Assembly: GCF_023100845.1 (NCBI RefSeq)
Contig: NZ_CP095864.1
Coordinates: 4,030,001-4,094,000, forward strand
Origin: Gordonia sp. PP30
GTDB lineage: Bacteria > Actinomycetota > Actinomycetes > Mycobacteriales > Mycobacteriaceae
Reading direction: 5' to 3'
DNA length: 64,000 nt
Positions 1 to 8,797 of this stretch are shown piece after piece (the stretch's first letter is position 1; every line of letters begins with the position of its first letter). The position numbers and the translations under genes are program-made. The notes under the pieces were generated by a model. That model was not told the origin of the DNA. It was given only the letters and a program-made list of their open reading frames with translations, and did not search any database.

Positions 1-2
1 AG

Positions 3-416
3 GTGTCACGGCACTACACCGGCGGCGAGGTGGTGCTGCAGGATCTGGCGTCGTCGGACAAGATCCGCGACTACGTCGTGCTCGGTTTCGGCACCAACGG
101 CCAGGCGTTCCCCGGACAGCTCGACCGGATCCTCCGGATGCTCGGCCCCGACCGCAAGGTGGTACTGGTGGTGCCGTACGGCCCGGTCGAGGGCATTCCG
201 CAGGCCGCGCGGCAGGTGATCGCGTACGCCCCGACCCGCAAGAACGTGTTCCTGGCGCCGTGGTGCTCGGCCGCCGCCGCCCACCCGGATCTGCTCGGCC
301 CCGACGATGTGCACCCGTTCGGGGCCGGCACCGATCTGTACACCGACGCGGTGGCGCAGGGCCTCAAACAGGCCGTCTCCGGCGAGCGCGACACGTCCAT
401 CGGCTGCCCGCTCTAG
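3..416 (+). CDS. C-terminal part of an SGNH-domain acyltransferase (partial, cut by window edge)
   Basis: The frame is open from the first bases of the window, so the gene begins upstream; the GTG at base 3 is probably internal. The visible 137 residues resemble the C-terminal SGNH domain that follows the membrane acyltransferase-3 domain in OafA-like proteins. They show a strand ending in VVLGFGTNG, a second strand VVLVVPYGP, and a terminal D-x-V-H-P segment (LGPDDVHPFGAG) where the SGNH catalytic Asp-His pair sits. Such proteins transfer acyl groups to cell-surface glycans at the membrane. The stop codon overlaps the end of the convergent hydrolase gene by a few bases. The acyltransferase half is not visible, so the fusion is inferred. 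Confidence 0.6.
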   Translation: MSRHYTGGEVVLQDLASSDKIRDYVVLGFGTNGQAFPGQLDRILRMLGPDRKVVLVVPYGPVEGIPQAARQVIAYAPTRKNVFLAPWCSAAAAHPDLLGPDDVHPFGAGTDLYTDAVAQGLKQAVSGERDTSIGCPL

Positions 417-1273
417 CCGATCCAGCGCACCGCCGGGGTGGAGCCGGACCCGGCCGGGTACGCCCGAGCCAGGGCGTCGGCGAACCGCCGATTCCGTTCC
501 GCGGTCGCCGCGGCGGTGTAGTGGATGCCGTCGGTGAACATCTCCGGGCGGGCGGCGGCCGACCAGTCGTACACGGCGAGGTCGTCGTACCGCGCGGTGG
601 CCCGGCGCAGCGCGTCGTTGAAGACCGCCATCGCCGCGCTGTCGAAGGCCCGGTTCTGCGGGTTGGACGATGCGATCGTCGGCCAGAGCACCGGCTGACC
701 CGCCAACTGCCGCATCACCGCGTCGATCCGGGCGTCGGCGTCGACGGAGGAGCCGGAACTGATCGCCCCGGCGTCGTTGACGCCCATCGCGATCACCCAG
801 CAGCCACGTTCACCGCGGCCCAGGCGGGTGGCGACCGCACTCTTCGCGTCCGGTCCGGGGCCGTCGACGATCGCCCGGCCGCTCAGCGCGTCGACGGTGA
901 CGTTCCGTGCACCGACCCGCCGATACTGCGCGCCGGCGGTGTCCCCGGCGCTGGGCAGCATCGCGGCCGTGTCCGCCGCGACGGAGGTGGAGTCACCCAC
1001 CTGGATCACGGTGTCGCAGCGGGTGGTGCCGGCCGGCTGCGTCCCCGGGCTCAGCAGCCCGGGCAGCGCGCCCAACAGGTCCGGCAGATTCAGGTCCGAC
1101 GACGAGTTGCCCACCGCGCCGAGCACGCCGTCGGGCACCGCCGGCACCGCTTCGGCGACCCCGGAGACGGCAAGGAGCAGCGCGGCACCCGTGCCCGCCG
1201 CGCCGAGCAGCGCCCGGCGACGGACGCGGCGACCGGTATCACGGGCCGCGCGGGTCTTCGGAGATTCGGTCAC
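413..1273 (-). CDS. secreted SGNH/GDSL-family hydrolase
   Basis: The start is taken as the GTG at 1273 (VTESPKTRAAR), preceded by a GGGGAA ribosome site; a longer frame runs to 1327. The N-terminus has an arginine-rich stretch (RRVRRR) and a long hydrophobic run ending near GVAEA, which suggests an exported protein, possibly through the Tat route. The SGNH catalytic blocks are visible: VGDST (nucleophile Ser), GVND (block III Asn) and DGIHYT (Asp-His). The family hydrolyses esters or acts on acylated envelope glycans; the substrate is unknown. The gene is convergent with the SGNH-acyltransferase end, so the two may act on related glycan decorations, which is an inference. Confidence 0.75.
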   Translation of the reverse strand: MTESPKTRAARDTGRRVRRRALLGAAGTGAALLLAVSGVAEAVPAVPDGVLGAVGNSSSDLNLPDLLGALPGLLSPGTQPAGTTRCDTVIQVGDSTSVAADTAAMLPSAGDTAGAQYRRVGARNVTVDALSGRAIVDGPGPDAKSAVATRLGRGERGCWVIAMGVNDAGAISSGSSVDADARIDAVMRQLAGQPVLWPTIASSNPQNRAFDSAAMAVFNDALRRATARYDDLAVYDWSAAARPEMFTDGIHYTAAATAERNRRFADALARAYPAGSGSTPAVRWIG

Positions 1274-1380
1274 GGAGTTCCCCTCGACGAGTCCAGACGA
1301 ACCGGTTTCGCCGGACTGTAGTCCCACTAAACTACAGACGTCACTTCAGTCACAACTGCGGGATCTCGGCGCCGCCTTCG

Positions 1381-2523
1381 CTATGAAACGGCCGCGGCCG
1401 CCACCGCGACCGGATCCGCGTACACGGCCGACAGTGCGACCGCCACCGGCGCCGCCTCCGGGACATGCACGCCGAAACGCGTCGGCACGATCTCCAGCGG
1501 CCAGCCGGTACTGGTGGCCGCGTCGAACGCGGCCTGCACCGGTGCGAGACCGCGCGGGTGGGCGGCGAAGGCCTCACCGGCGACGATCACCGAATCCGGG
1601 TTCACCACATCGCGCATCACGGCCACCGCCTGCCCCAGCACCCGGGCCCGCGCATCGGCGAGGACCTGGGCGTCGTCGCCGGTGCCCAGCCGCGCGGCGG
1701 CGGCCTTGAGCGCGGCGGTCCCGATCACCGTCTGCAAGGCCGCGATCGGCTCGGTGTCGAGCGGCCCCGGGGCGACCGGCAGCGACGCGATGGAGCCGGC
1801 ACCGCGGGTCGGCTGATGCACCTCGTCCTCGAAGATCATCGCCATGCCGACGGTCTCGCGCGCGTAGAAGAACAGTGCCGCGCCGTGCGGCACCACCTCG
1901 CCACCGAGCAGCAGTTCGGCCGCCGCCATCGCCTGGACGTGTTCGGCGACGGATACCCGGACGCCCAGCGCGTCGTGCAGCCGCGGCCCCAGCGGCTGCG
2001 ACCGCCAGCGCAGGATCGGGTGATCCACCACGCCGGTCTCCGCGTCGACGCCGCCGCCGAGCGCGGCGCCCGCCCACAGCACGCGGCGGCCGGAGAAGCG
2101 GCCCACCAGTTCCGCGAGCGCCGCCGCCAGCCGCTCGACGGCCGCCTCGGCGCTGCCGCCGCACACGTCCTGGGTCGCGATCGCGTGGCTGTACAGGGTG
2201 CGGCCGCCGATGTCGGCGATCACCAGCGCGGTGCGCCGGGCCCCGATGTGGATACCGGCCACGCAGTAGCGGTCCCGGTCCAGGGTGATCGGGATCTTCG
2301 GCCGCCCGACACCCCGGCTGTCGACCAGGTCCGGACGCTCGTCGACCAGGCCCGCGGCGGCCAGCGCCGTGATCTGCCGGTTGACCGTCGCCGGGCTGAG
2401 ACCGGTGCGCGCGGTGATCTCGTCACGCATCGCCGGACCCCCGACGCGGATCGCGTTCAGCACCATGCTGGCCGGAGCCGAACCCACGCGCAGCTTGGCC
2501 GCGACCACTCCGGAGCCGGTCAT
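1381..2523 (-). CDS. ROK-family transcriptional regulator
   Basis: This 380-residue protein has an N-terminal winged helix (about residues 15-65, with RTGLSPATVNRQITALAAAG) followed by a ROK-type sugar-kinase-like domain. It has the usual ROK regulator length. The central GGGVDAETG segment fits the ATPase fold. The cysteine zinc motif (CxCGxxGC) typical of ROK proteins is absent; the equivalent region reads TRGAGSIASLPV, so metal binding and kinase activity are doubtful. It probably senses a sugar and represses nearby or distant genes. The start at 2523 faces the divergent SDR gene at 2568 across only 44 bp, so the two probably share a control region. Confidence 0.8.
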   Translation of the reverse strand: MTGSGVVAAKLRVGSAPASMVLNAIRVGGPAMRDEITARTGLSPATVNRQITALAAAGLVDERPDLVDSRGVGRPKIPITLDRDRYCVAGIHIGARRTALVIADIGGRTLYSHAIATQDVCGGSAEAAVERLAAALAELVGRFSGRRVLWAGAALGGGVDAETGVVDHPILRWRSQPLGPRLHDALGVRVSVAEHVQAMAAAELLLGGEVVPHGAALFFYARETVGMAMIFEDEVHQPTRGAGSIASLPVAPGPLDTEPIAALQTVIGTAALKAAAARLGTGDDAQVLADARARVLGQAVAVMRDVVNPDSVIVAGEAFAAHPRGLAPVQAAFDAATSTGWPLEIVPTRFGVHVPEAAPVAVALSAVYADPVAVAAAAVS

Positions 2524-2567
2524 GGCGTCGAATCTAGCAGTCGGGCTCGCCGCCTAGACTGGGGTTC

Positions 2568-3353
2568 ATGACGACGCTGCGCAGTGCTCCCGCTTCTTCG
2601 ACCGACTCCGGACCGGCCCCCGCCGCCAAGGTCGCCGTGGTGACCGGCGCCAGTTCGGGCATCGGCGCGGCGACCGCCCGCGCCCTGGCCGCCGACGGAT
2701 ACCGGGTGGTCCTCGGCGCCCGGCGCACGGACCGCGTGGAGGCGCTCGCGACCGAGATCGGCGGCCGCGCGCAGTATCTCGACGTGACGGACCCGGCGTC
2801 GGTGGAACGCTTCTGCGGGACGCTCGACCGTGTCGACGTCCTGGTGAACAACGCCGGCGGCGCGAAGGGCCTGGCGCCGGTCGCCGAAGCGGACCTGGAC
2901 GACTGGCGCTGGATGTGGGAGACCAACGTGGTCGGCACGCTGCGCATGACCAAGGCCCTCTTGCCCGCGCTGATCGCGTCGGGCGACGGCCTGATCGTGA
3001 CCGTTACCTCGATCGCCGCGCTCGACGTCTACGACAACGGCGCCGGCTACACCTCCGCCAAGCACGCGCAGAGCGTGCTGCACAGCACCCTGCGCGGCGA
3101 ACTGGTCGGGCAGCCCGTACGCCTCACCGAGGTCTGCCCCGGCATGGTCGAGACCGAGTTCTCCCTCGTCCGCTTCGACGGCGACGCCGAGCGCGCGGCG
3201 AAGGTCTACGACGGTCTGACCCCGCTCACCGCCGACGACATCGCTGAGGTGATCGCCTTCGCCGCGTCCCGGCCGCCGCATGTGAACCTCGACCGGATCG
3301 TGCTCAAGCCGCGCGATCAGGTCGACGCCCGCCGGAACGTCCGCACCGGATAG
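2568..3353 (+). CDS. short-chain dehydrogenase/reductase (classical SDR)
   Basis: The protein has 261 residues. The NAD(P)-binding glycine motif TGASSGIG sits near residue 27, NNAG near residue 93, and the catalytic Ser with YTSAK (Tyr and Lys) follows in the middle. An arginine in the GARR segment after the second strand favours NADPH. This is the pattern of YdfG-like classical SDRs acting on hydroxy acids or other small alcohols; the substrate is not known. It is divergent from the ROK regulator and may be its target. Confidence 0.85.
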   Translation: MTTLRSAPASSTDSGPAPAAKVAVVTGASSGIGAATARALAADGYRVVLGARRTDRVEALATEIGGRAQYLDVTDPASVERFCGTLDRVDVLVNNAGGAKGLAPVAEADLDDWRWMWETNVVGTLRMTKALLPALIASGDGLIVTVTSIAALDVYDNGAGYTSAKHAQSVLHSTLRGELVGQPVRLTEVCPGMVETEFSLVRFDGDAERAAKVYDGLTPLTADDIAEVIAFAASRPPHVNLDRIVLKPRDQVDARRNVRTG

Positions 3354-3523
3354 GCGGCCGACCGGTTCCGCCGCTTTCCCCGATTTCGCCGATCCGGGCG
3401 GAATCCGGAGTAGGCGGCGATTTGCGACGCATCCCGGCGGCGTGTCGTGATTCGCCGGAACCGCCCCACCAGGGTGTGCGCTGCGCGATGACTACTGCTG
3501 TCACCCCACCCTTGTCAATGCGC

Positions 3524-3552
3524 ATATCCACAGGTCGGAGCGGCTATCCACA
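3524..3552 (+). promoter_or_regulatory. two DnaA-box-like sequences upstream of the sigma factor gene
   Basis: ATATCCACA (3524-3532) and CTATCCACA (3544-3552) each match the DnaA box TTATCCACA except at the first base or two. Their starts are 20 bp apart, about two helical turns. They lie 50-80 bp upstream of the ECF sigma factor start. DnaA binding is only a possibility. The rest of 3354-3604 shows no gene. Confidence 0.25.
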
Positions 3553-3604
3553 GCGTCCGACAATCCCTGGAATAGCCGGTCGGTGAACGCTTACAGTCAC
3601 TCGC

Positions 3605-4171
3605 ATGACTCGGGGGATCATCGAAGAGGTCAGTGACGCGGAACTGTTGCATGCGGGGGCGCGTGGCGACGGCGGGGCGTTCGGCGAACTCTACGAACGG
3701 CACAAGCGCTACCTCTGGTCGATCGCGCTGCGCACCGCGCAGGACCCCGACGATGCCGAGGACGCCCTGCAGGACGCGCTGGTCAGCATCGTCCGGACCG
3801 CGGGCTCGTTCCGGTGCGACTCATCGGTGCTGGTGTGGATGCACCGCGTCGTCGTCAACTCGTGTCTCGACCGCCTGCGGCGCCGCAAGTGCCACGACGG
3901 CGTCCCGCTCCCCGAGTTCGACTGCGCCGCACCGCACATCGCCCCGGAGGACTTCACCGAGAGCATCGATCTGCAACTCGCCATCGGCCGCGCGCTCGAC
4001 GTCCTGCCTGCCGGCCAACGGGAGGCGATCATCGCGGTCGATCTGCAGGGCCGTTCCATCGAGGAGACCGCGGCGCTCCTCGGCGTCGCGCCGGGCACCG
4101 TCAAGAGCCGGTGCGCCCGGGGCCGCCACAAGTTGGCACTGGTCCTCGGCCACCTCCGGCTGGACGACTGA
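3605..4171 (+). CDS. ECF-type RNA polymerase sigma factor (SigM-like)
   Basis: The protein has 188 residues. Region 2 (about residues 25-90) contains the core-binding stretch around DPDDAEDALQDALV and the -10-reading helix. Region 4 (about residues 125-180) ends with the helix-turn-helix ETAALLGVAPGTVKSRCARG. The sequence resembles mycobacterial SigM, an oxidative-stress sigma factor. In mycobacteria SigM has an adjacent anti-sigma factor gene; none is seen here, since the next gene is convergent and unrelated. The start at 3605 has no strong Shine-Dalgarno sequence. The exact ECF group cannot be settled by eye. Confidence 0.85.
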   Translation: MTRGIIEEVSDAELLHAGARGDGGAFGELYERHKRYLWSIALRTAQDPDDAEDALQDALVSIVRTAGSFRCDSSVLVWMHRVVVNSCLDRLRRRKCHDGVPLPEFDCAAPHIAPEDFTESIDLQLAIGRALDVLPAGQREAIIAVDLQGRSIEETAALLGVAPGTVKSRCARGRHKLALVLGHLRLDD

Positions 4172-4254
4172 CCGGCGCCCAGGCCGGTGCGCCCCGGAGA
4201 AGGCGGCTTCGAGGCTGCTCGACCGGCGCCTCTTCGACCGCGCGTCGACGCACC

Positions 4255-4692
4255 TCAGCCGTCGTGCCGATCCGGCGGGTCCGCGCGATTCACTCGCCGC
4301 CAGTCGTCCTCCTGGCCGCCACCGTAGAGATCGGTGGAGCCGAACGAACCTCGCGTCCACCACTCGCGGCCGCCGCGCGTCGCCGCCCACGGCCCGATCC
4401 GGCGGCCGCCTCGCGGACCGGGGATCACGACCAGATCGGTCCAGATCGCGCCGACCACCACGGCCCCGGCCAGCACCGCGACCGCTGCCACGACACCCCC
4501 GACCGTGCTGCCCCCACGCACGCCGATCACCGCGACGCACACCGCGAACGCGAGCCAGGCCGGCCAGTACATCCAGCCGAGACCGCGGCGCCCCACGCGC
4601 GGGTGGTCGGCGGTGGGCGCCCGGTCGTCGGTCACCGCGAGCGCCGTGACGGCCAGCGCCACCACGAAGACGATTCCCGTCACCCACTGCAT
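4255..4692 (-). CDS. small membrane protein, function unknown
   Basis: I do not recognise a named family. The 145-residue protein has three hydrophobic segments: an N-terminal one (about residues 3-20), one at WPAWLAFAVCVAVIGV, and one at GGVVAAVAVLAGAVVVGAIW. The C-terminal tail is polar with many Arg, Asp and Gly residues. It is probably an integral membrane protein with a cytoplasmic tail. It lies just downstream of deoC on the same strand (16 bp gap), so the two may be co-transcribed. Confidence 0.6.
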   Translation of the reverse strand: MQWVTGIVFVVALAVTALAVTDDRAPTADHPRVGRRGLGWMYWPAWLAFAVCVAVIGVRGGSTVGGVVAAVAVLAGAVVVGAIWTDLVVIPGPRGGRRIGPWAATRGGREWWTRGSFGSTDLYGGGQEDDWRRVNRADPPDRHDG

Positions 4693-4708
4693 CGACGCGG
4701 GCCCAGCG

Positions 4709-5383
4709 CTATTCCGGGAAACCGGCGAGGACCGCTTCGGTGCCGGAGAGACCCAGCCGGTTCGCCCCGGCGGCGATCAGTTCGGCGGCGAACGCGGCGT
4801 CGCGGATGCCGCCGCTGGCCTTGACACCGATCCCGTCGCCGACGGCCGCGCGCATCACCCGCACCGCCTCCACACTCGCCCCACCGGCCGGATGGAGTCC
4901 GGTGGAGGTCTTGACGAAGTCGGCGCCGCCCTCGACGGCGCGGCGGCATACCTGCGCCAGCCCGTCCGGGCCGATCCGGTCGAGCAGCACCGCCGACTCG
5001 ACGATCACCTTCAGCACCGCGTCCCCGGCCCCCTCACGGACGGTCACCACGTCGGCGAAGACCTCGTCGAACCGGCCGTCGACGGCCGCGCCGATGTCGA
5101 TCACCATGTCGATCTCGTCGGCACCGGAATCCACCGCCAGCCGCGCCTCGGCGGCCTTGACCAGCGAGTGATGCTTGCCGGACGGGAAGCCGGCCACCAC
5201 GCAGGTCCGCTGCGCACCGGTGTCGATCGGAAGCATCGACGGCGACAGGCACACCGCGTAGACGCCGAGCCGGGCCGCGTCGGCGACCGCCGCCTCGGCG
5301 TCGGCGCGGGTCGCCTCCGGTTTGAGCAGGGTGTGGTCGACGAGGGCCGCGACCTGGCTGCGGCGCAGGTTGGTTTCAATCAC
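4709..5383 (-). CDS. deoC: deoxyribose-phosphate aldolase
   Basis: The enzyme cleaves 2-deoxyribose 5-phosphate into glyceraldehyde 3-phosphate and acetaldehyde in deoxynucleoside salvage. The 224-residue protein shows the class I aldolase pattern: [10 protein letters not shown] near the N-terminus, EIDMVIDIG, the Schiff-base lysine in FVKTSTG, and the second lysine in GVKASGG. The start is set at the GTG at 5383, because family similarity begins at IETNLRRSQ and a longer open frame upstream overlaps purU antisense. It is divergent from purU (27 bp between starts). deoC (Rv0478) lies in the same neighbourhood in M. tuberculosis. Confidence 0.93.
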   Translation of the reverse strand: MIETNLRRSQVAALVDHTLLKPEATRADAEAAVADAARLGVYAVCLSPSMLPIDTGAQRTCVVAGFPSGKHHSLVKAAEARLAVDSGADEIDMVIDIGAAVDGRFDEVFADVVTVREGAGDAVLKVIVESAVLLDRIGPDGLAQVCRRAVEGGADFVKTSTGLHPAGGASVEAVRVMRAAVGDGIGVKASGGIRDAAFAAELIAAGANRLGLSGTEAVLAGFPE

Positions 5384-5410
5384 GACAACGAGCTTGGCAC
5401 ACTGGTTCGG

Positions 5411-6301
5411 GTGACCGCCTCCCCCACCGATGACAACCGCAGCTTCGTGTTGACCCTGGGCTGCCCCGACCGCACCGGCATCGTCGCCACCATCTCCGGA
5501 TTCCTCGCCGGGATCGGCGGCTGGATCACCGAAGCCGCCTACCATTCCGACCAGACCTCGGGCTGGTTCTTCACCCGGCAGGCGATCCGGGCGTCGTCGG
5601 TCGGTTTCACGGTCGACGAGATCCGCGCTCGCTTCGCCGCGGTCGCCGCCGGACTGGGCCCGGAGACCGAGTGGAACGTGACCGACACCGGGGAACCCAA
5701 GTCGGTGGTGCTGCTGGTGAGCCGCGACAGCCACTGCCTCACCGATCTGCTCTCCCGTGCCGAACGCGGTGAACTGCCCGCGCGCATCCGCGCCGTGATC
5801 GGCAACCACCGCGACCTGGAGTCACTGACGACGCGCTTCGGCGTGCCCTTCCACCACGTGCCGTTCCCGGCCGGGGACCCCGAGGGCAAGACCGCCGCCT
5901 TCGAGCAGGTGCGTGAACTGGTCGACGCGCACGACCCGGACGCGGTGGTGCTCGCTCGCTTCATGCAGATCCTGCCCGCCTGGCTGTGCGAGGCGTGGGC
6001 CGGGCGGGCGATCAACATCCACCACAGCTTCCTGCCCAGCTTCATCGGTGCGCGCCCCTATCATCAGGCCTTCGACCGCGGTGTGAAGCTGATCGGCGCG
6101 ACTTGCCACTACGTCACCGCCGACCTCGACGCGGGCCCGATCATCGAGCAGGACGTGGGCCGGATCAGTCACGAGCAGACGCCGGCCGACATGGTCCGGC
6201 AGGGCCGCGACATCGAGACGCTGGTCCTGTCCCGCGGCGTGCGCTGGCACCTCGAGGACCGCGTCCTGGTCCACGGCCGCAAGACCGTCGTCTTCGCCTG
6301 A
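5411..6301 (+). CDS. purU: formyltetrahydrofolate deformylase
   Basis: PurU hydrolyses 10-formyl-tetrahydrofolate to formate and tetrahydrofolate, balancing one-carbon units and supplying formate for purine synthesis. The 296-residue protein has an N-terminal ACT domain (about residues 8-90, [19 protein letters not shown]) and a C-terminal formyltransferase fold. Its catalytic residues are visible as Asn-His in [10 protein letters not shown] and Asp in [10 protein letters not shown]. The start is the GTG at 5411, the first codon consistent with the family length; the open frame extends further upstream only as antisense of deoC. Confidence 0.95.
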   Translation: MTASPTDDNRSFVLTLGCPDRTGIVATISGFLAGIGGWITEAAYHSDQTSGWFFTRQAIRASSVGFTVDEIRARFAAVAAGLGPETEWNVTDTGEPKSVVLLVSRDSHCLTDLLSRAERGELPARIRAVIGNHRDLESLTTRFGVPFHHVPFPAGDPEGKTAAFEQVRELVDAHDPDAVVLARFMQILPAWLCEAWAGRAINIHHSFLPSFIGARPYHQAFDRGVKLIGATCHYVTADLDAGPIIEQDVGRISHEQTPADMVRQGRDIETLVLSRGVRWHLEDRVLVHGRKTVVFA

Positions 6302-6870
6302 CCCCGAAGCCCACCTCGTCGACCGTTGCGAACCACCTGGCCAGGCCCGCATCCATCCCGTTGAACCGCCCCGGCCCCACTAGCCTGTTGAACCGCTCCG
6401 GCCCCACTAGCCCGTTGAGCCGCTCCGGCCCACTAGCCGGTTGAGCCGATCGAGCCGCAAGGCGAGATCGAGTCGAAACGCACCCCTGCCCGCCGAAAGT
6501 CGTTTCGACTCGGCCGGGCCCCGGGGGCCCGTCCGGCTCAACGAGCTGCTGAAGCGGCCCCCTCAGCCGGTTGAACAGGTCAAGCCGCAAGGCACAGACC
6601 GTGCCGAAACACAGCCCCGACTGTGGAAGCTCGTCGAACCGTTCCCGGCCCCACTAGCCCGTTGAGCCGATCGAGCCGCAAGGCGAGATCAAGTCGAAAC
6701 GCACCCCTGCCCGCGGAAGGTCGTTTCGACTCGGCCGGGCCCCGGGGGGCCCGTCCGGCTCAACGAGCTACGTACCGCCCGTTGAGCCGATCGAGCCGCA
6801 AGGCGAGATCGAGTCGAAACGCACCCCTGACTCGGACGGCTCAACGAGCTGAGTACCTACGCCGGCAGCG
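6302..6870. repeat. cluster of nested palindromic repeats with 27-bp tandem units
   Basis: No gene is supported in this 569-bp stretch. From about 6365 to 6445 there are at least three head-to-tail units of about 27 bp beginning CGGCCCCACTAG and ending GTTGAACCG. From 6440 onward a unit of roughly 105 bp recurs about four times (near 6440, 6559, 6660 and 6780), the second and last degenerate or truncated. Each full unit is a nested inverted repeat, with outer arms GTTGAGCCG/CGGCTCAAC and inner arms GAGTCGAAACG/CGTTTCGACTC. Related sequence occurs at 58530-58640 and 61540-61690. Short open frames here are repeat translations. Confidence 0.8.
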
Positions 6871-7950
6871 CTACGTGCACTTGCCTCCGCCGCCGGAGGT
6901 GCTGGCCGACGCGGCCTGCAGGTTGACGTCGTCGCCGGAGAACCCGAATTCGATGCCCTGGTCGCTGACGGTGAGCTCGTTGACCTGGATCTCCTGGAAG
7001 AGCGGGCCGAGCATCGCCTGGGTGGTCTGATCGACGAGGTCCTGCGCGAAGTCGTTCGGCACTCCGATCCCGAACGCCTTGGCCTCCTTGACCTGGAACT
7101 CGACCTTGCCGTCGGTGGTCTTGGTCGGCAGCAGGACCACGGTGGCCGGTACCGAGAGGAAGGCCACCGGGACGTTGGAGTCGATGGTCATCGAGCGGTC
7201 GGCGGCGCTGCCGGTGACCGAGTCGATGGTGGGTGCGCCGCCCGCGCTCCCGCCCTCATCGGCCATCGCCTTCACCCGCGAATACGGGACGTACGCGGTG
7301 CCGCGCAGGGTGCGGACGGTCTTACCGTTGCTGCTGACGTCCGTCGCGCGGGCGTGCAGCCGCATCGCGGAGCCGTTGCCGGAGTCGTTGGTGTCCACCT
7401 GCACCCAGGCGACCTCGCCGCGCATCCAGGCCAGCAGCATCGATCCGCGCGGCATCGAGACGTCGGTCGACGTCCCGGTCATGTCCTTGAACGCGTTCTC
7501 CAGGCAGCTCTGCACGCGGTGCCGCAGGTACAGCTCGGTGCCGACCCCGCTGATCACGACCAGCAGGAGCACCGCGACCACGGAGAGGGTGACGGTACGC
7601 CACAGGCGGCGCTTGGTGCGTACCACCGGCGTGGTACCGGTCGTCGAACCGGACGACGCCGGGGCGCTCGCCGGATCGGCCGGAGGGGCCGCGAAGACAC
7701 CGGAGTCGCCGGGGGCGGGGTACTCGGCGGTGACCGGCCGGGTCGCCGGGCGCGCCTCGGGCTCCGACACGGCGGGCTCCTGCGTGGCGTGCTTCGGCGC
7801 GACGGGCACGTGGTCGGTGGGCAGGGCGGTGACGTCGACCGGGCCGGTGGTCGCGGCCGGATCGGCCGGGCTCTCGGACGCCGGCTCGGCCGGCGGACGA
7901 TCCTGGGCGTCGGGCTCGGTCGGCTTGGCGGGGTCGGTGGGCTCGGTCAT
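6871..7950 (-). CDS. LmeA-like DUF2993 phospholipid-binding membrane protein
   Basis: The 359-residue protein begins with about 115 residues rich in Pro, Ala, Glu and Thr. A single membrane segment (TVTLSVVAVLLLVVISGVG) and an extracytoplasmic domain follow. The latter resembles DUF2993/LmeA, with the opening around ELYLRHRVQSCLENAF and the closing VNELTVSDQGIEFGFSGDDV typical of that group. LmeA in mycobacteria is a periplasmic phosphoinositide-binding protein needed for lipomannan elongation. The N-terminal low-complexity tail is longer than in secreted LmeA. It is followed closely upstream by the nitrilase gene (6 bp gap), so the two are probably one transcript. Confidence 0.7.
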   Translation of the reverse strand: MTEPTDPAKPTEPDAQDRPPAEPASESPADPAATTGPVDVTALPTDHVPVAPKHATQEPAVSEPEARPATRPVTAEYPAPGDSGVFAAPPADPASAPASSGSTTGTTPVVRTKRRLWRTVTLSVVAVLLLVVISGVGTELYLRHRVQSCLENAFKDMTGTSTDVSMPRGSMLLAWMRGEVAWVQVDTNDSGNGSAMRLHARATDVSSNGKTVRTLRGTAYVPYSRVKAMADEGGSAGGAPTIDSVTGSAADRSMTIDSNVPVAFLSVPATVVLLPTKTTDGKVEFQVKEAKAFGIGVPNDFAQDLVDQTTQAMLGPLFQEIQVNELTVSDQGIEFGFSGDDVNLQAASASTSGGGGKCT

Positions 7951-7956
7951 GTGCCT

Positions 7957-8769
7957 CTACTCGGTCGGGTCCGTCGGGATGACGCGCTGGTTGGCCAGGA
8001 CGGCCGACGCGGCACGCGCCTTCTCGACGACGGACAGGTCTAGGTCGTGAACGCTCAGTTGCTGTTGCGCACCGTAATCGGCGATCACGCTACCGAACGG
8101 ATCTGAGATTCGGCTATGACCTATCCCGGTGGGCGCCGCCGACTCGCGCAGGCCCGGATCGTCGGGTAGTGCCTGCCCGACGGCCGCCACGTAGGTGGCA
8201 CAGTCGAGGGCCCGCGCCGACGCCAACAGCTGCCACTGCTCGAGCTTCCCCGGTCCGGCACCCCACGACGCCGGGACCGCGATGAGTTCGGCGCCCCTCC
8301 GGGCCAGTTCGACGAACAGCGCAGGGAAGCGGATGTCGTAGCAGGTGGCGACGCCGACGCGGTGTCCGGCGACGTCGACCACCACCGGTTCGTCGCCGGG
8401 GGCGACGGTCCGCGACTCGGCGAATCCGAAGGCGTCGTACAGGTGGATCTTGTGGTAGCCGCGCACCGGCTCGCCGGGCACCGCGATCACCAGTGTGTTG
8501 CGCACCCGGCCGTCGCCGGACGGGGTGAACATGCCGGCGATCACGGCGGCGCCCGTGCGCTCGGCCACCCGGGCGACTCCGCCGGCCCAGGGCCCGTCCA
8601 GCGGTTGCGCGACGTCGCCGAGCGGCACCCCGAACCGGCACATCATCGCCTCGGGGAAGATCACCAGTTCGGCGCCGTCGGCGACGGCCCGTTCGGTCAG
8701 CCGTTCCAGCAGGTCGAGGTTGGCGTCCGGGTCGGTTCCCGAATTGCATTGCGCGAGCGCGATCCGCAC
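7957..8769 (-). CDS. carbon-nitrogen (nitrilase-superfamily) hydrolase
   Basis: The 270-residue protein has the full Glu-Lys-Cys triad of the superfamily: Glu in ELVIFPEAM, Lys in YHKIHLYDAFG and Cys in VATCYDIRFP. This branch, like Rv0480c, is related to Nit-type amidases and omega-amidases that hydrolyse small amides such as deaminated glutathione. The exact substrate is inferred only. It is cytoplasmic. Its place near murB and the DUF2505 genes matches the M. tuberculosis order. Confidence 0.88.
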   Translation of the reverse strand: MRIALAQCNSGTDPDANLDLLERLTERAVADGAELVIFPEAMMCRFGVPLGDVAQPLDGPWAGGVARVAERTGAAVIAGMFTPSGDGRVRNTLVIAVPGEPVRGYHKIHLYDAFGFAESRTVAPGDEPVVVDVAGHRVGVATCYDIRFPALFVELARRGAELIAVPASWGAGPGKLEQWQLLASARALDCATYVAAVGQALPDDPGLRESAAPTGIGHSRISDPFGSVIADYGAQQQLSVHDLDLSVVEKARAASAVLANQRVIPTDPTE

Positions 8770-8797
8770 GGCCGCCTCCTTGCCTGTCGCCGGTGAG

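Noticed and set aside
4334..5410. Long open frame upstream of purU.
   Set aside because: It is antisense of deoC and the membrane protein; PurU similarity begins only after GTG 5411.
5384..5809. N-terminal extension of deoC.
   Set aside because: It is antisense of purU and has no aldolase similarity.
6360..6450. The 27-bp tandem units looked at first like a CRISPR array.
   Set aside because: The units are contiguous with no unique spacers, and no cas genes are present.
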